A DNA stretch of 64,000 nucleotides from the NCBI RefSeq assembly GCF_030272615.1, contig NC_081406.1:241987718-242051717 (forward strand). Direction: 5' to 3'. Of this stretch, positions 1 through 12,489 are shown in pieces. The stretch comes from Cryptomeria japonica. Its lineage: Eukaryota; Streptophyta; Pinopsida; Cupressales; Cupressaceae. The notes under the pieces are model-generated. The model worked only from the letters and a program-made list of their open reading frames with translations, was not told the origin of the DNA and ran no database searches. Each line of letters starts with the position of its first letter. Positions within the stretch are counted from its first letter, which is position 1. The position numbers and the translations under genes were made by a program.

Positions 1-850
1 TATTGATCATACACATGTTCATATGGAGGAGGTCTATAATGATGTTGCGTATGCGTATAAGGACCACTTGGTATAGAGTCATGGTGAGGAATGGAATATC
101 TGCTTTGTCCATGTATACCATACTCTATAGGCATGTCATGAGTTTGTTCTAGTCTATTGCTCCCAAATTTGATGCGGGGTTTCCTTGTGTCCAAATTTTG
201 AGCATGCCTTTGAATATCCAATTGCTTAGGTAGTTGATCCTTAGAATTGGCATGTGATTGAGTGTATTTTTCTGCATAAGACTTCCATGATGGTCTGCAA
301 AGATGAGTATCATATGCTTGACTATGTGTGTATGGGACCTCTGATTTTTGAAACAAAGATGATGGTGATTCAGGCACCATATGTGGTCCTCTATTGCCTC
401 CACTATTAGGCCTCCTTTGATCCATGTTGGAGTGAGATTGTTGCAAAGGTCGATTTTCCATTATTTGAGACATGTCAAAATCATGAGGGATCTTGGCTCC
501 ACTTTGTGCCATCACTTGTAGAAAGTATTGTCTATCTCTCTTCATTATTTCCTCAACCAATCGATTGAAATGGGGATTCATAATGGTGTCTTCCACTTCT
601 ATTGAATGTATGGAAAAGTTGTCCATATTGTCATTGTGTGTATCATTGTTATTTGTAGTGTCCATGTTCTCAACATTTGGAATGTTTCTATAGGCATCCA
701 TGTCAGGTAATGTGTTATGATCAAAATTGAAAAAGATATCATTGTCATATTCATAGGAACTCATGTTTGTGGACTCTTCAGCCTCTTTAGTTTCTCTTCT
801 AGATTTTTTGGGAACGGGTTTCAACCATGAACTAGGTATTGACCAAGATG
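1..850 (-). CDS. Gag-like N-terminal part of element A, partial
   Basis: An uninterrupted minus-strand frame reaches the left window edge with no stop. The first Met is at 764; the frame stays open to about 850, where a pyrimidine-rich TCTCAG looks like a 3' splice site, so the first exon may lie upstream. The visible 250-odd residues are hydrophilic and rich in Asn, Asp, His and Gln, with a Met-Asn-Pro-His-Phe-Asn stretch followed by an acidic and basic helix-like segment, and a Pro/Tyr/His-rich distal part. No zinc knuckle or enzyme motif is seen before the edge. Function as retroelement gag is inferred from position after PBS and leader. It is one of the few retroelement frames here without a stop. 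Confidence 0.5.
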
Positions 851-1299
851 TCTGAGATTAGATGAAAATGTAAAGAGTATGGAAGACTAAGAGTTGGATG
901 GAATGTAAATGAATCTGAGGTGTACTTGCAATGTCCAAAGTGTAAGACCAAGTATGTATGTAGTAGAGTAGGTGTGGCTTCCAAAGAGATGATAGTTTCT
1001 CTTGATGAGGTAAGTTGACCTTGACTCTAAGTAAGACCAAATGAGACCCAAAGGTGATAGACCTTGATGATGGACCACTTAGCAAAATGTTGTTTGTATG
1101 TAGTGTGTTGACAAAGTATGATGAGGACAAGCAAGTGACCTTTTGACTCAAGTATAGACAAATGTGAATGTAATGTAAGATGTAAAGCAATGATGGACTT
1201 TGTAAGACCCAAAGATAGGTTGAATGCTAGATGAAAACCTAAAAAGATAGCTTAGGAAGCTCAAGAATTCTGAAACTGATTGCTCGTGTTTGTTGAATT

Positions 1300-1480
1300 A
1301 TGAAAGTTTTTAATCCTGAACACAGATGTGCCTGTATACTTCACAGACGTGCTTAAATGACATAGACATGGTTTTGCCAAACACAAATGTGCTTAAATGA
1401 CACATACGTGATTCTACCAGACATAGACACATTTCTATCTTTCACAGACACATTTGTCAGACATAGACGCGTTTCTGCAA
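1300..1480. repeat. Degenerate CACAGACGTG-type motif array, distal copy
   Basis: The words cacagatgtg, cacagacgtg, catagacatg, cacaaatgtg, cacatacgtg, catagacaca and catagacgcg recur every 20-25 bases. This is the second of two arrays in the leader of element A. Confidence 0.6.
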
Positions 1481-2649
1481 ACTTTATGCAATTTTTCCAA
1501 TCTGTGAAGCTATTTTGTTGGGACCAAATCTGAATGTTTGACTGTTTTTCATGACAAGAGGACATAATATTGATGAGGACTTAATGTTTGCAAGTGTTTA
1601 GACTCCAAAATGACTCAAAGAAAAGTGTGTTGTTTGATGTAAAATTGTTTCGCATACACTTGAAGACACAAAAGATACAATGTTTTGATGTTTGGTCTTG
1701 AATGTTTGATTGTTCAAAATAAGTCAAGCACAATTCTTATGGCTGGCCAAGACAATAGTTGTTGATCCCACATGGAGTTTCCCCCAAGGCTACGCTATTC
1801 AGAGTAGATACTTAGATGCTTGACCCCACTGGCTCCACCCTCGGCACTCACTTCTCGGGGCAGCCAAGCATCAGTCCCCATGAAAACTCCTCGTGGTGAA
1901 TTTTGTATCTCTACTAAGAACCGTATGTGTGTGGGCCGCTACCAGAGGTCTGACCTCCTGCCCCAACAACTAGAAGGATTTTGGCTTCTAAAACAAAAAG
2001 GTGCTAGTAAGGGCATCCACTCATGTGACCATACATGCGACACTTTCAGCTCTATAAATATAGAAGGCTCCCAGCCAGTAGGGGTTACGCCCTACAAATG
2101 ATCAAATAAATTTGATCAAACGGGTTTATGGGGAGACATAGTGTCGGTATGAACTAATCAACACATGTTATCCACAATTTTCACCATGAATATAGTTATT
2201 TATAGTGGTTTGGAAGAAGATGGCTTTTCTTTTGCTACCACTTGGGTCGTTCTCTCCTCACTAGTAGTCCTAATGACCACATGGGGAGACAGGCCCTCTA
2301 AAGATTAAACAAAAAGAGCCTATTGCTCAAGACACAAAAGACAATAGTTCAATTTTAGTGCACCAATTGAAGTGTTTGCTAATCTATGAAAACAAGGCAC
2401 ACAATGAAAGATTAAAAACCCTTGCCAAGGTTTTGCAACAAAGATCTATTAGTAGTTTGGATTGTTTGAAATAATCGCCCCTTCCTGCAAGCACACAAGT
2501 TAGGTAAATTTTAGATCCAAAAGACTTTGTGACATAGGGGCCTTCAACAAAATGATTTTGCTTTCAAGACAAGCTGCACCAATTTTGTTAGCTAGATCTG
2601 AAGATGTAGCTCAAAATAAACCAAATCTGAAATCTGAATGACGCAAAAC

Positions 2650-2960
2650 CAAATCAAAGAAAACCCAAAATGTAACAAATTCACACAAATGCGGTTATTA
2701 GAAACACAAACGCTATAAAATTTTGTAGATGTGCCTAAAGTCGACACAGACGCGGTTCCAAAACACAGACATAGCTCCTGGACGCAGATGCGCCTGAAAA
2801 CTCCACAGACGCGACTAAGCCACACGATGCGACTTTCGAAATCTATAGAAAAATAAAATACTGTCAAAGATGCAGACGCGATTCCAGATGTCGCAGACAT
2901 GACAGAAAATCAAAAACGCGATCCGAAAGTACGCAGACGCGAAAATATCAAAATGTTATC
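2650..2960. repeat. Degenerate CACAGACGCG-type motif array, proximal copy
   Basis: Variants of cacagacgcg or gcagacgcga recur about ten times at irregular 20-35 base steps just inside the primer-binding site of element A. Many copies differ by C to T or G to A changes at the CG, as expected from methylated-CpG decay. Confidence 0.65.
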
Positions 2961-3029
2961 GAAAATGTCAGATCTGCAACTTCAAAACACAAAATCTGCA
3001 ACAAAAGATGTTAAATGCAAAAGGGACAA

Positions 3030-3049
3030 GAGTCCCACCGGGCATGCCA
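3030..3049 (-). other. Primer-binding site of element A
   Basis: On the minus strand, three bases after the LTR ends in CA, the sequence reads TGGCATGCCCGGTGGGACTC. It begins with the TGG expected for pairing with a tRNA 3' CCA end. I cannot assign the primer tRNA by eye. Confidence 0.65.
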
Positions 3050-3052
3050 GAA

Positions 3053-3819
3053 TGTATACAGTGAAAATGGATAACAACAATATTGAAAGGCTATAAGGAA
3101 TTCAACCACAAAACCCTAGCCTAACAACAACAAAGATCCACCATAACATATGAAGATTACCTAAGACAATGCAAATCAAATGAAATCACAAAGATTATAC
3201 CATCACATGTCCAATAGGGTTTGGATCTCCATTCTTCCTATCTCCATTGATCTTGCTTGATATATTTGCTCTCAGATTTTATGTGCACAAGAGCTCAACA
3301 AAGAATGGAAATGTGGTTGCAAGTAGGCTTGATTGCATATGCAAGTTTGAAAGTGTAGTCGGGGGGTTTGATAATGAAGGAAGCATCTCCTTATATAGAA
3401 GGCACTATAAGAAATGGAGGGATAAGATTGAGAGGTGTAAAAGATAAATGGTCGGCTATGATTAAAGGGTAGGTAGAGGAAATAAGAAAATAATAAGAGG
3501 GTAGGTAGTGTATGAATTAAGAGATGAATGACGTGTGTCATAGGAGGAAAAGGTTAATGAATTAATTAAATAAATAAAGATTTATTTAATTAATAGAGGA
3601 AGTGGGATCAATTAAATAAATAAGATATTTATTTAATTTAGGTAAAGGGTAATTTAAATAAATAAATAAATTTATTTAAATGATAAATAAGGCTAGAAGA
3701 GGATAAATGAATGAATTAAATAAATAAAGATTTATTTAATTAATAGAAGAATTAAGCTAAAATAATTAAATAAATAAAGATATTTATTTAATTAGATAGG
3801 ACAATTTTAGGTGTCTACA
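3053..3819 (-). repeat. 5' LTR of element A
   Basis: The minus strand begins TGTAGACACCTAAAATTG at 3819 and ends CACTGTATACA at 3053, 767 bp with TG and CA ends. The U3-like part is made of TTTATTTAATTAA-type AT-rich sequence. CTATATAAGG lies at 3389-3398, a plausible TATA box. The TGTAGACAC start is shared with the LTRs of B and C and with the solo LTR at 27816. Confidence 0.75.
3389..3398 (-). promoter_or_regulatory. TATA box in the LTR of element A
   Basis: CTATATAAGG on the minus strand, about 420 bases into the LTR, followed by the R/U5-like part. Confidence 0.5.
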
Positions 3820-6800
3820 CCAAGGTATCCTTAGACTCTATCATTGCAAAGTTGATTGCATATGAGTTGAATAGCTATGATGGCAGTGTTTAGAAGACTA
3901 AGTCAACCTTTAGAGCATCTGTTGCACCAACCAAAAACGGAAAGTAACTACTAGTTATAAATACAGGCAATGTAGAGATACGGATGATGAAGAGATTCTG
4001 ATGGAGTTTGAAGATTTTCTTGCCAAGAGGCTTCCAAAAGGCTCCTGAAAATATAGAGGTAAGGTTCCTTTAAAATGTTTTTCCTCCAATAAGATAGGAC
4101 ATATAGCTGTTAACTATCCTAACAATGACAATAAGGATAAACCGGAGAGGTTTAGAAAGTATAAAGGAGGAGGAAGAAGAAATTGTCTTGTTGCAGTGGA
4201 TGAAGGTGTTACTGATGAAGAATCTAAGGATGAAGAGAATGAGGACATAGTGTCTGTAGTTGTAAAGGAAGAAGTGTTTGACAAGAAAGCCCTTGTCTCT
4301 CACATTGACAACTCTAATGAGTGGATTATTGATAGTGGGTGTTCTCACCATATGACTGGTGACCGGAGAAAGTTTTTGTCTCTGGAAGAATATGATGGAG
4401 GTGTTGTCCGATTTGGCAACGATCCACCATGCTTGGTGAAAGGTAAAGGATCCATCTCATTGAATGGAAAGAGCTGTGCGGATGATGTCTATTGGGTAGA
4501 AGGTATTAAGCATAACCTTTTGAGTGTTGCTCAGCTAAATGATAAAGGACTCATTATGGAGTTCACAGGTGGAGTCTACAATATAATTGGAAAGAGTGGT
4601 GAACTTATTGCCACTGGTAAGCAGACTAGAGGTAACTTGTTTCAGTTGAATGCCAAGATTAGTCAGTGTCTAATGGAGAAGTTTGATGACAGTTGGATAT
4701 GGCATAGGAGACTTTGTCATATAAACTTTGACAATATTGTTAAAGTGAGTAAGATCAAGGTAGTAAGAGGATTGCCTTTGCTGAACAAACCGGAGAATTC
4801 TTTGCGCAGAGAATGCCAACTTGGGAAGATGTCTTCCTCAACTTTCAAAGGCAAGTCTTTTTTAGTAGAGAACTTCCTTGATCTTGTGCACACAAATCTG
4901 TGTGGTCCAATTAAAACTAGAAGTATTCAAAGAGATAGGTATTTCATGATTCTTACTTATGACTGCTCAAGAATGATGTGGGTCACATTATTGAAAGACA
5001 AGTCTGAGGCATTTGGAAAGTTCAAAGCCTTTAGAGCATTGGTAGAGAAGGAAAGTGGTCAAAGGATAAAATGCCTAAGAACTGATCAAGGAGGTGAATT
5101 CACTTCTGATAAATTCAACAAGTAATGTGAAGAGAACGGTATCAAGAGGCAGTTGTCTGCCCCAAGGACACCACAATAGAGTGGCATAGCAGTAAGGAAT
5201 AACAAGATTGTAGTTGAAGCGGCCAGAATAATGTTGAACCAAGGAAAGGTTGCTCACACTTTTTGGAGAGAAGCGGTGAGCACTGCAGTCTATACTATGA
5301 ACCGAGTACTCATCAAGAAAGGTAAAGATAAAACCCCTTATGAGTAATGGAATGAGAAGACTCCCACTATGAGTTTTTTTAAAGTATAATTTGGCAATAA
5401 GTGTTATATCAAGAGAGGTGAGCATCTGAGCAAGCTTGATGCTAAATGTGATGAAGGAATATTTCTAGGATATTCCACTAAAAGCAAAGCTCTCAAGTGC
5501 TACAACAATAGGACTCAGAAAATTGTTGAGAGTATCAATGTCAGGGTTGATGAATCCCTTGAGAAACCTAAGGAAACCAACAACGAGCAAGTGGAAGATG
5601 AACTGGGTGTAATCTTTTGGGAACTGGTTAAGAAAGAAACAAGAAAAGACCTCGGTGTTCCTGTAGCGGCAGAAGCTGTACTAGGTGAAGAAGAAGATGG
5701 AGAAGAAGAAGAAGAAGAGGAAAAGCAAGTAGAACCAGCTAGAGTCATTCCTAGATATGTGAAACTACATCATGATCTGAAGCAGATGATAGAAGATAAA
5801 GATTTAGGGATGCTCACAAGAAGAAAGGTGAAACAAAACTCTTGCATGATTTCTGAATTTGAGCCTAAGACCACTAGAGAGGCACTTACCGATGAATACT
5901 GGATAAAGGCAATGGAAGAGGAGTTGGACCAGATAGAAAAGAATGCAACATGGTCTTTGGTACCCAGACTGGAACACAAGAGTGTCATAGGTACCAAATG
6001 GGTCTTCAGGAATAATTTGAATTAAGAAGGCACAGTTGTAAGGAACAAGGCAAGACTTGTATGCAAGGGATATGCTCGTGAAGAGGGAGAAGACTATGGA
6101 TAAACCTTTGCCCCAGTGGCTAGACTGGAAGGTGTTCAAATTCTACTTGCATTTGCAAAATTTAAGGGATTTAAGCTATACCAGATGGATGTGAAGTCTT
6201 CATTCTTGAATGGAATCCTAGAAGAGGAAGTGTATATTGAGCAACCAAATGGGTTTGCCTTATAAGAAGATAGTAACATGGTGTGTAGATTACACAATGC
6301 CCTGTATGGATTGAAACAAGCACCAAGGGCATGGTATGAATGGTTACACTCTCATCTTGTGAAGATAGGATTTCAAAGAATAAGTGAGGACAACAACATC
6401 TGCCTGAAATCTAAAGGTGATCAGATTCTAATTTGTGAAGTGTTTGTAGATGACATAATCTTTGGAGGAGATGATGAAATAAGTCATGCATTTGCAGATG
6501 AAATGAAGAAAGAGTTTGAGATGTCTCTTATTGGAGAGATAAAGTTCTTCATTGGTCTACAGATTCAGTAGATGAAATAGGGTATCTTTATTACCCAGTC
6601 CAAGTATATCAAAGAAGTATTGAAGACCTTTGGCATGGAGGAGAGCAAACCGGTTGGTACACCGATGGTGACCAACTGCAAATTGACTAAGGAAGATGAT
6701 TCAGTGTTGGTGAATGAGGAGTACTGGTCAATGATCAGTAAGTTGCACTATGTGGTACACAGCAGACCAGATATCGCTCATGTAGTGGGCATTGTGGCTC

Positions 6801-7393
6801 ATTTTCAGAAAAGTCCAAGAGAATCCCACTTGGTAGTAGTTAAGAGGATTCTTAGATACCAGAAAGGGATAGTTGATTATGGATTGTAGTATCCATACAC
6901 TAGTGATTTTAATCTCAAAGTATTTACAGATGCAGATTGGACAGGTAATATGGACGACCGGAAGAGCACAACCGATGGAGAGTTCTTTCTTGGTGGAAAA
7001 CTAGTCTCATGGACGAGTAAGAAGCAAAGTTGTATTTCCCAGTCTACAGCTAGAGTGGAGTATGTGGCGACATTTATGAACTAGACTCAAGCAATCTAGA
7101 TGAAATATGTATTGGATGGTTTCAAAGTACCTATATCTGAACCGGTGAGTATATTTTGTGACAACACAAGTGCAATAAATATTTCCAAGAATCCGGTATT
7201 GCATGTTAGAACTAAGCACATTGAGCTCAAGTATCACTTCTTCAGAGAGAAGGTTCAAAACAAAGAGGTTGTATTAGAACATGTTTCCAATAAGGAGCAA
7301 CTAGCAGACATATTCACTAAGCCCTTATCGAAGACTACATTTACCTATTTGAGAGGTGAATTAGGGGTTCTGCCCCTTCATGAAGTAAACTAA
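3820..7393 (+). pseudogene. Ty1-copia gag-pol polyprotein, decayed
   Basis: Gag is seen from 3820. Its zinc knuckle near 4075-4120 has lost two of the expected cysteines (Ser and Tyr instead), leaving C...GH. The protease motif WIIDSGCSHHMTGD is at 4323-4365, a Leu-Cys-His pre-integrase segment near 4710, and an HTNLCGP integrase start near 4888. The reverse transcriptase has LYGLKQAPRAWYEWL (6303-6347) and VDDII (6447-6461). RNase H begins TDADWTGN (6928) and the chain ends with DIFTKPL and a stop at 7391-7393. The frame is broken by TAG or TAA codons at sites where the family has Gln or Trp (for example near 5123, 5177, 6025, 6101, 6263, 6571, 6888, 7083, 7098) and by few frameshifts. It cannot make a full polyprotein. 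Confidence 0.9.
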
Positions 7394-7470
7394 AGTTTTT
7401 TGCTCCACATCAATCAGGTACTACAGTGTCAAATCTTTCAGGATTGATGTGTTGAAGGATGCTACTCCAT

Positions 7471-7660
7471 AGGGGGAGCAGCATAGTGGATAATGGAAGC
7501 TTGTGCCTCCACTTTGACATTGTTGTCAAAGGGGGAGAAGATATCTAAAGTGATGAAGATATATGATATGGGAGAATATATATGTTATAGTTGCACTGGT
7601 CTATGTTGTTTATAGTTGCAATGCTACACTGAGTATTGCCATCAATGCCAAAGGGGGAGA
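7471..7660 (+). other. Three polypurine-tract boxes before the copia 3' LTR
   Basis: AGGGGGAG occurs at 7471, AAAGGGGGAG at 7528 and again at 7650, the last two bases from the LTR start. Multiple polypurine tracts are a known Sirevirus trait. Confidence 0.6.
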
Positions 7661-7661
7661 T

Positions 7662-9090
7662 TGTTGGCATATGATGAACTGGTATGATGATAATGCATGT
7701 TGTCATTAATGTCAATTAGTGCATCTGAACCGGTATGAAGATTGGAAGAAATTGTTATTGATGTTCAAGTAGGAGAATCGGTATGAAGGGATGAAGTGGA
7801 CCGGTGTCAGGGTTTCACTAAGTGTGACTACCAGTTGGTAGTCTCAGCTCTAGGGTTTCCGGTTTGGCAATCTAGCTTGTGCGATGCAATCAGTGACATT
7901 CTGTGACGAGTTAGCTAAGAGATGAGGATGACATCAAGATGCCACGTCAGTTTTGTGCACGTGAAGGATTTCCTTGAGGATCTTGCATGTGAAGATCGAT
8001 TGCATTAAATGTCTACCTCGGGAATGAACATTCTTCTTAGCAGTATGTGAAGAGAGCGTGATGGGTTACTGATTTCCATATGCGGTGAAGAATGGATGAT
8101 GCAGAATGACTTGTGATCTATTTGAGATTGTTTTATTCTATGCAAAGTGTTTGAACGATCAGGATTGGATAACTTGTAATTGTAAACCTAAAATGTTTAG
8201 GGTTTAGGGTTGATGCTACCGACCTAATTGTTGTCTATAAGGTCAATGATGTTTGTTATTGTTTGTGTTGGCAAATGTTGTGTTTGTATCCAAGTGATGA
8301 GATACTTGCCAAACTAGTGAGTGGAAAACTATAGAGTGTGATTGCAGAGTAGAGGAGCTAAAAAGGATCTGCCTTAGCATGTAGTGATGTTATCAAATCA
8401 GAGCTTTACCTGTTGTCTTCTAACCATTTCAACAATAGGAAAATCCCTTTAACGGGTAGCTTTAACAGGCTTATTGCAAATCCTCTAACTAGGTGACTTG
8501 AGATCATTGAGTTATTCAGATCCTCTCACGAGGTAACCTTTAACAGGGTTTCAACCTTTAACAGGGTATATAACCATCCCTTAACCGGGTGATCTTTAAC
8601 AAGATCGGTTCCTAACAGAACCTTATTGTAAAATCTTTAACTGGACTAGGCTCCTAATAGAGCGGACTTCAAAAGAGTTCAAAACAAGCTTGTGGGTATT
8701 CATCCCCACTGTGGTTTTTCCCATTTGGGTTTCCACGTGAAAAATTTGTGTCATGAGTTGTGCATTTTTCATGTGATGATTGAGTAGTCTTTGTTTAGGT
8801 GAATATGCATGGAAAGCTAATGGTTATGGTATTACTAATACAACACATGCATGAGTGTATTGGTGAAGTAGTTATCAAGTGTTGAATGTTATTTGAAGTA
8901 TTTAGTTTTACCAGTTTAGTTGTTTGAAGTCTTACTGTGTTTAACCGGTATTGCCATGGTTAAGTTCAATGATGAAGACAATCGGTTAGCATTTTTTTAG
9001 CTTGATAAGTTGTTGAGAAGTTTTTGTTTGTACTGATTCATCCTCCCCCCCCTCTCAACATCGATTAGGGTATTTGTTGTTCATCATTAT
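7662..9090 (+). repeat. 3' LTR of the copia element
   Basis: It starts TGTTGGCATATGATGAAC immediately after the last polypurine tract. The right end is uncertain (roughly 9060-9092, after a C-rich run and CTCTCAACA), because the partner LTR is outside the window. Positions 8440-8660 contain a series of CTTTAACAGGG or CCTCTAACTAGG-like words. A two-unit telomere-like TTTAGGG stretch at 8196-8209 is probably chance. Confidence 0.65.
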
Positions 9091-9329
9091 TCATCAGATG
9101 TGGTTGTCAAAAATGGGAGAAGGGATGGGTTTATATAGATACTTTGAGATTGATCATCGAATAGGATTGAAAGGATTTTAAGGAGATTTATGGTGGAGAT
9201 TGATCGAGAGGAAGATTCAAGTGGAGAAGGAGGTGAGATAAGAAGGTCTCCCAATTTGTAGAGGTTATGCTCTATAAGTTTTGTCGTACCATATAGGCAC
9301 TGAGGGAGGCATGACGCCATTATGACAAC

Positions 9330-9500
9330 ATGTAATGCTTGTTGCTTACAATTTTCATTTCCAACACATTTATTTATAGTGGCTTGGATTACTTGGGTTT
9401 AGTTGTTACCACTTAGGTCGTTCCCTCTCACTTGGCCTTATGGGCTACTTGAAAGGCATGCCTGCTAAGGGTTTTATCCTATTGCAAAAATTGATAGAAA
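9330..9500 (-). promoter_or_regulatory. Conserved leader block of element B
   Basis: The minus strand reads CACTATAAATAAATG within a stretch alignable by eye to 2150-2320 and 25340-25470: flanking words such as accact-tgggtcgtt and ggcct are kept. A TATA-like role is inference. Confidence 0.4.
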
Positions 9501-9949
9501 GCATGAAAGGTGGGTCTGGCTTTCTGGTCATTTAGTTAAGGGGAGAGCATATGCCTATCACCTTGGAAACATGGAAAACAAGAGAGTTCTTTTTATCCCT
9601 TCATTGTAAAATTTTTTAAACTATTTAGAGATGTTGCTCCAAAAAAGCAAGATGTTCATTTTAGCCAACAAAGCAATGATGAGATAAAGAAAAATAGGTT
9701 TGTTTTTGTTCTTTTTAAAGAGCACCAAAGTGAGTATTAGCTAAACTAGGTCCAACTATCCTTGCAGAAACTCATGAAAATGTTAGCACATTGTGGGCTC
9801 ACAAGCCTAATTTTCTCTTTCAGTTATAGAATTTGCCTCATTGTTTGTCCAGAAAATAGAACACTAAAATGTCAGAATGTCAACAAACAATTGAGAAAAA
9901 ACAGATTAGGAAGCCTTTATGAGGACCAAACAATTGCGAATCAAGATCT

Positions 9950-10560
9950 GAACAAATGTGAATTGATGTAAACACAAATGTGAATTTTTTTCTACACAGA
10001 TGTGAACTGATGTCTACATAGATGCAAACTGGTGTCTAAACATATGCAAATTAGTTAAACAAATAAAGAAAAAAACATATAATATAAGTTTTTTCAAATG
10101 ACATGAGTTTGATCCATTATCATGTTGGCCATAATCTCAATGTCATCAAAAATGTCAAATATTTCCAGGTATTTATGTACATTACGATAGTATAGGGATA
10201 GGGCACCCAATTCTTCAAGATCTTGGAATCTCTTCTCTGCTCTTATCAGTCGACAATGAGATCTCCATTGTCTTCTATCTTCAATTCTCTTCTTGCCACC
10301 TAAAATATTGAATTTTACCTTTAATGCCATGGGGTTAGACACATTTTATTCATAAAAAATAAATTTTCTAGAATTGAAAAAGATTTATGGGTTGGCACTG
10401 CAAATGAGTCAAAAACAAAAACAACAATTAAAATTAAAATTTTGAATCATCCCTGCAAATGCGAATTATTGTCAATACAAATGCGAACTGATATCTGTAC
10501 AAATGTGTACTGTTATGAACAAATGCGAATTTTTGCATGGACAGATGCATAGCACTTTGT
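9950..10560. repeat. Two ACAAATGCGAA-type motif arrays in the leader of B
   Basis: acaaatgtga, acacaaatgtga, acacagatgtga, acatagatgcaa and acatatgcaaa occur at 9950-10050. tgcaaatgcgaa, acaaatgcgaa, acaaatgtgta and aacaaatgcgaa occur at 10440-10560. Spacing is about 20-25 bases. The motif differs from that of A but occupies the same place in the element. Confidence 0.6.
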
Positions 10561-10610
10561 TATGAGTCCATATAGAATCTGTAAATCATGAAAAAGACAT
10601 CAAAAGTTTA

Positions 10611-10629
10611 GTTCATGTCGGGTTCACCA
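10611..10629 (-). other. Primer-binding site of element B
   Basis: The minus strand reads TGGTGAACCCGACATGAAC one base after the LTR end. It differs from the PBS of A and of D, so a different primer tRNA is likely. Confidence 0.6.
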
Positions 10630-10630
10630 T

Positions 10631-11713
10631 TGTTTTCAGGGTTAAAATTAAGCATAAGTTAATTAGATATGAAAGAGCAAATCCGAACTCTAAATCCAAT
10701 TGAATTAACTCCTAAATGACAATGAAAAATAGATACAAGAATTGAATATTTAAACTAATCAAACTCTTGATTCTGCATCGTGGCTTCCATTGATCTTCTC
10801 CAAATCATGTGGTAGGTGGGTCTCAGGTGTTGCACTAGGATTCCTACATATGATTGACATAATTGTTTCGAAGATAGTAATTCTAGATTGAAATTGTGAA
10901 ATAAGCCTTTCTTTTATAGCTTTTTAGGTGAGCTGGGGTGAGATGTGGAACTGGAGTGTTGATTGATAGTTCAACTAATTTTGATTGATTAGTTAAGTTA
11001 ATTGATTGATCTGTTAACAGGATAGATTGATTTATTTACTCATTTGATTGATTAGTAGACTAAATTAATTAGGGAGATGACTAAATTGATTAGCCAGTTG
11101 ACTAGATTGCTTGAGGAGAAGATTTAATTAGTTGATTAGTCAAAAAAGGTGATTTGGAGTGAAAAGGGGAGATTAGAGAGTTAACTGATTAGTGAACTGA
11201 TTTGATGAACCAGTTAAGATTTTCAACATGTTTTGTAGGATTTTGAATTTGAAATTCAATTTCATGTTATTTGGATTTGAATTTGGACTTTCGAATGATG
11301 AAATGCACATGAGATTAACTAAAATTCATTGAAATTCAGATTTGGTGAAATGTGAATTTAGGAAAATGAAATTAGATGGAATGAGTTGAAATTAGATTTT
11401 GGGGATTTGGATGAATAAATTAATTAATCAATTAATTAATATGAAATTATTTAATCATTGGAAATGAAATTGATTAAATAATAAAGATTATTTAATTAAG
11501 GAATAAATCGTAATTAACTAAATAATTAATATTTGAGATAGGGTTAAATAATTAATTAATTAAAGGATAGAATTTGAATGATTAGTAATGTAGAAAGTGG
11601 TGATTTGAATTAGTTCAAAAGAATAATTAGCTTAATTAAATAATTAAAGTATTACTTAATTAATAAGACGAATAATTAGTATGTGATTCATGAGACATTT
11701 TTAGGTGTCTACA
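10631..11713 (-). repeat. 5' LTR of element B
   Basis: The minus strand begins TGTAGACACCTAAAAATG at 11713 and ends CCTGAAAACA at 10631, 1083 bp. GCTATAAAAG at 10911-10920 is a TATA-box candidate. The right half is extremely AT-rich (ATTAATTAAT and relatives). The right flank continues directly into another LTR-like sequence (element C). Confidence 0.7.
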
Positions 11714-12489
11714 TATTTAATTAGGATAAAATAAGATTTAGGGATTAAATAATTAAAATAAATATTTAATTGGAGAAGAATAGTTAGTTAGGATAATTAA
11801 ACAATAAAGGTTGTTTACTTAAAGAGGGATTAAATAACTAAAAATAATTATTTAATCATAGAATAATTGTTAGGTTAGGGTTAGGTGACTAATATTGATT
11901 GGTTAGAGAGAGAGAGGGAGAGAGAGAATATATTCTAATAAAATAATAAGTTATTTAATTTATTTTTTTATCAGTGAAGTAGTTTTTATTATTAATATTT
12001 CAAAAAGATTACATTGTTGATGCCATACAATTATCAGACTCTGTAGAAGAAAAATAACAAAGTCAAGTATGAGAAATCAAACTCTAGTCACCATAGTTGT
12101 AGACAAAAAAATTTTGTGGCCCAGTACCACCCAGGGCAATATCCATCCCTATGTACCACTATACCATCCAACACCTCTGAGTTTACATCAAAACTGAGAC
12201 AATCACTTAAGGGGCATTCATAAACACATTTATAAACTTTCCATTTATAGAGACATCACTGAAATTACATCATAAACCCTACCCACCATTAACAATGTAC
12301 AGACCAAGCCGACTGGAATATCATCATGCAATACAAAAAATTATGTACCCCAATCCATACCATGTGAATTATCAACCACAACAAAAAAGAAACCAATTAC
12401 TTAATAATTATACAAAAAAACATTTTTCACATTCACAGGGGGCCAATAACTAGAACACAATTAGACCACCATATATGCACCATACCAAT

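Larger units (their letters stand above)
851..3052 (-). other. Long 5' leader of element A
   Basis: No convincing coding frame. It holds two arrays of a short degenerate motif related to CACAGACGCG (about 1300-1480 and 2650-2960). Between them lies a segment at 2150-2320 shared with elements B and D, in which the minus strand reads ACTATAAATAACT. A GC-richer stretch at 1790-2100 is unrecognised. Confidence 0.5.
1..3819 (-). mobile_element. LTR retrotransposon A, 5' part (minus strand, runs off left edge)
   Basis: Reading the minus strand from 3819 leftwards gives an LTR (3053-3819), a primer-binding site directly after it, a 2.2-kb leader and then a long gag-like frame that leaves the window at position 1. 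The right border meets a Ty1-copia gag sequence with no gap, so A appears to have inserted into that copia element; its 3' half and the copia 5' half would lie left of the window. The leader has the same order of parts as elements B and D: motif array, block with a TATA-like box, second array, gag. Superfamily Ty3/gypsy is inferred from this shared plan and the PBS type, because no pol is visible. Confidence 0.75.
3820..9090 (+). mobile_element. Ty1-copia retrotransposon, 5'-truncated in the window
   Basis: Order on the plus strand is gag end, protease, integrase, reverse transcriptase, RNase H, polypurine tracts and 3' LTR, the Ty1-copia order. The 5' LTR and gag start are missing because element A occupies the left border. 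Repeated polypurine tracts before the 3' LTR and an LTR starting TGTTGGCAT recall the Sirevirus lineage; that lineage call is inference. The element interrupts the internal region of element B. Confidence 0.85.
9091..11713 (-). mobile_element. LTR retrotransposon B, 5' end only
   Basis: The minus strand from 11713 leftwards shows an LTR, a primer-binding site and a leader that stops at the copia 3' LTR. The leader has motif arrays at about 10440-10560 and 9950-10050 and the shared block near 9330-9500. Its coding part would continue left of the copia insertion and is not in the window. No gag or pol is visible. Short open frames at 10094-10342 and 9087-9320 on the minus strand are unrecognised. 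Confidence 0.65.

Noticed and set aside
8196..8209. Two plant telomere-type TTTAGGG units in the copia LTR
   Set aside because: Only two units inside an LTR; too short for interstitial telomere repeat and likely chance.
1..11713. Elements A and B as two halves of one element split by the copia insertion
   Set aside because: Each has its own 5' LTR and a different primer-binding site in the same orientation.
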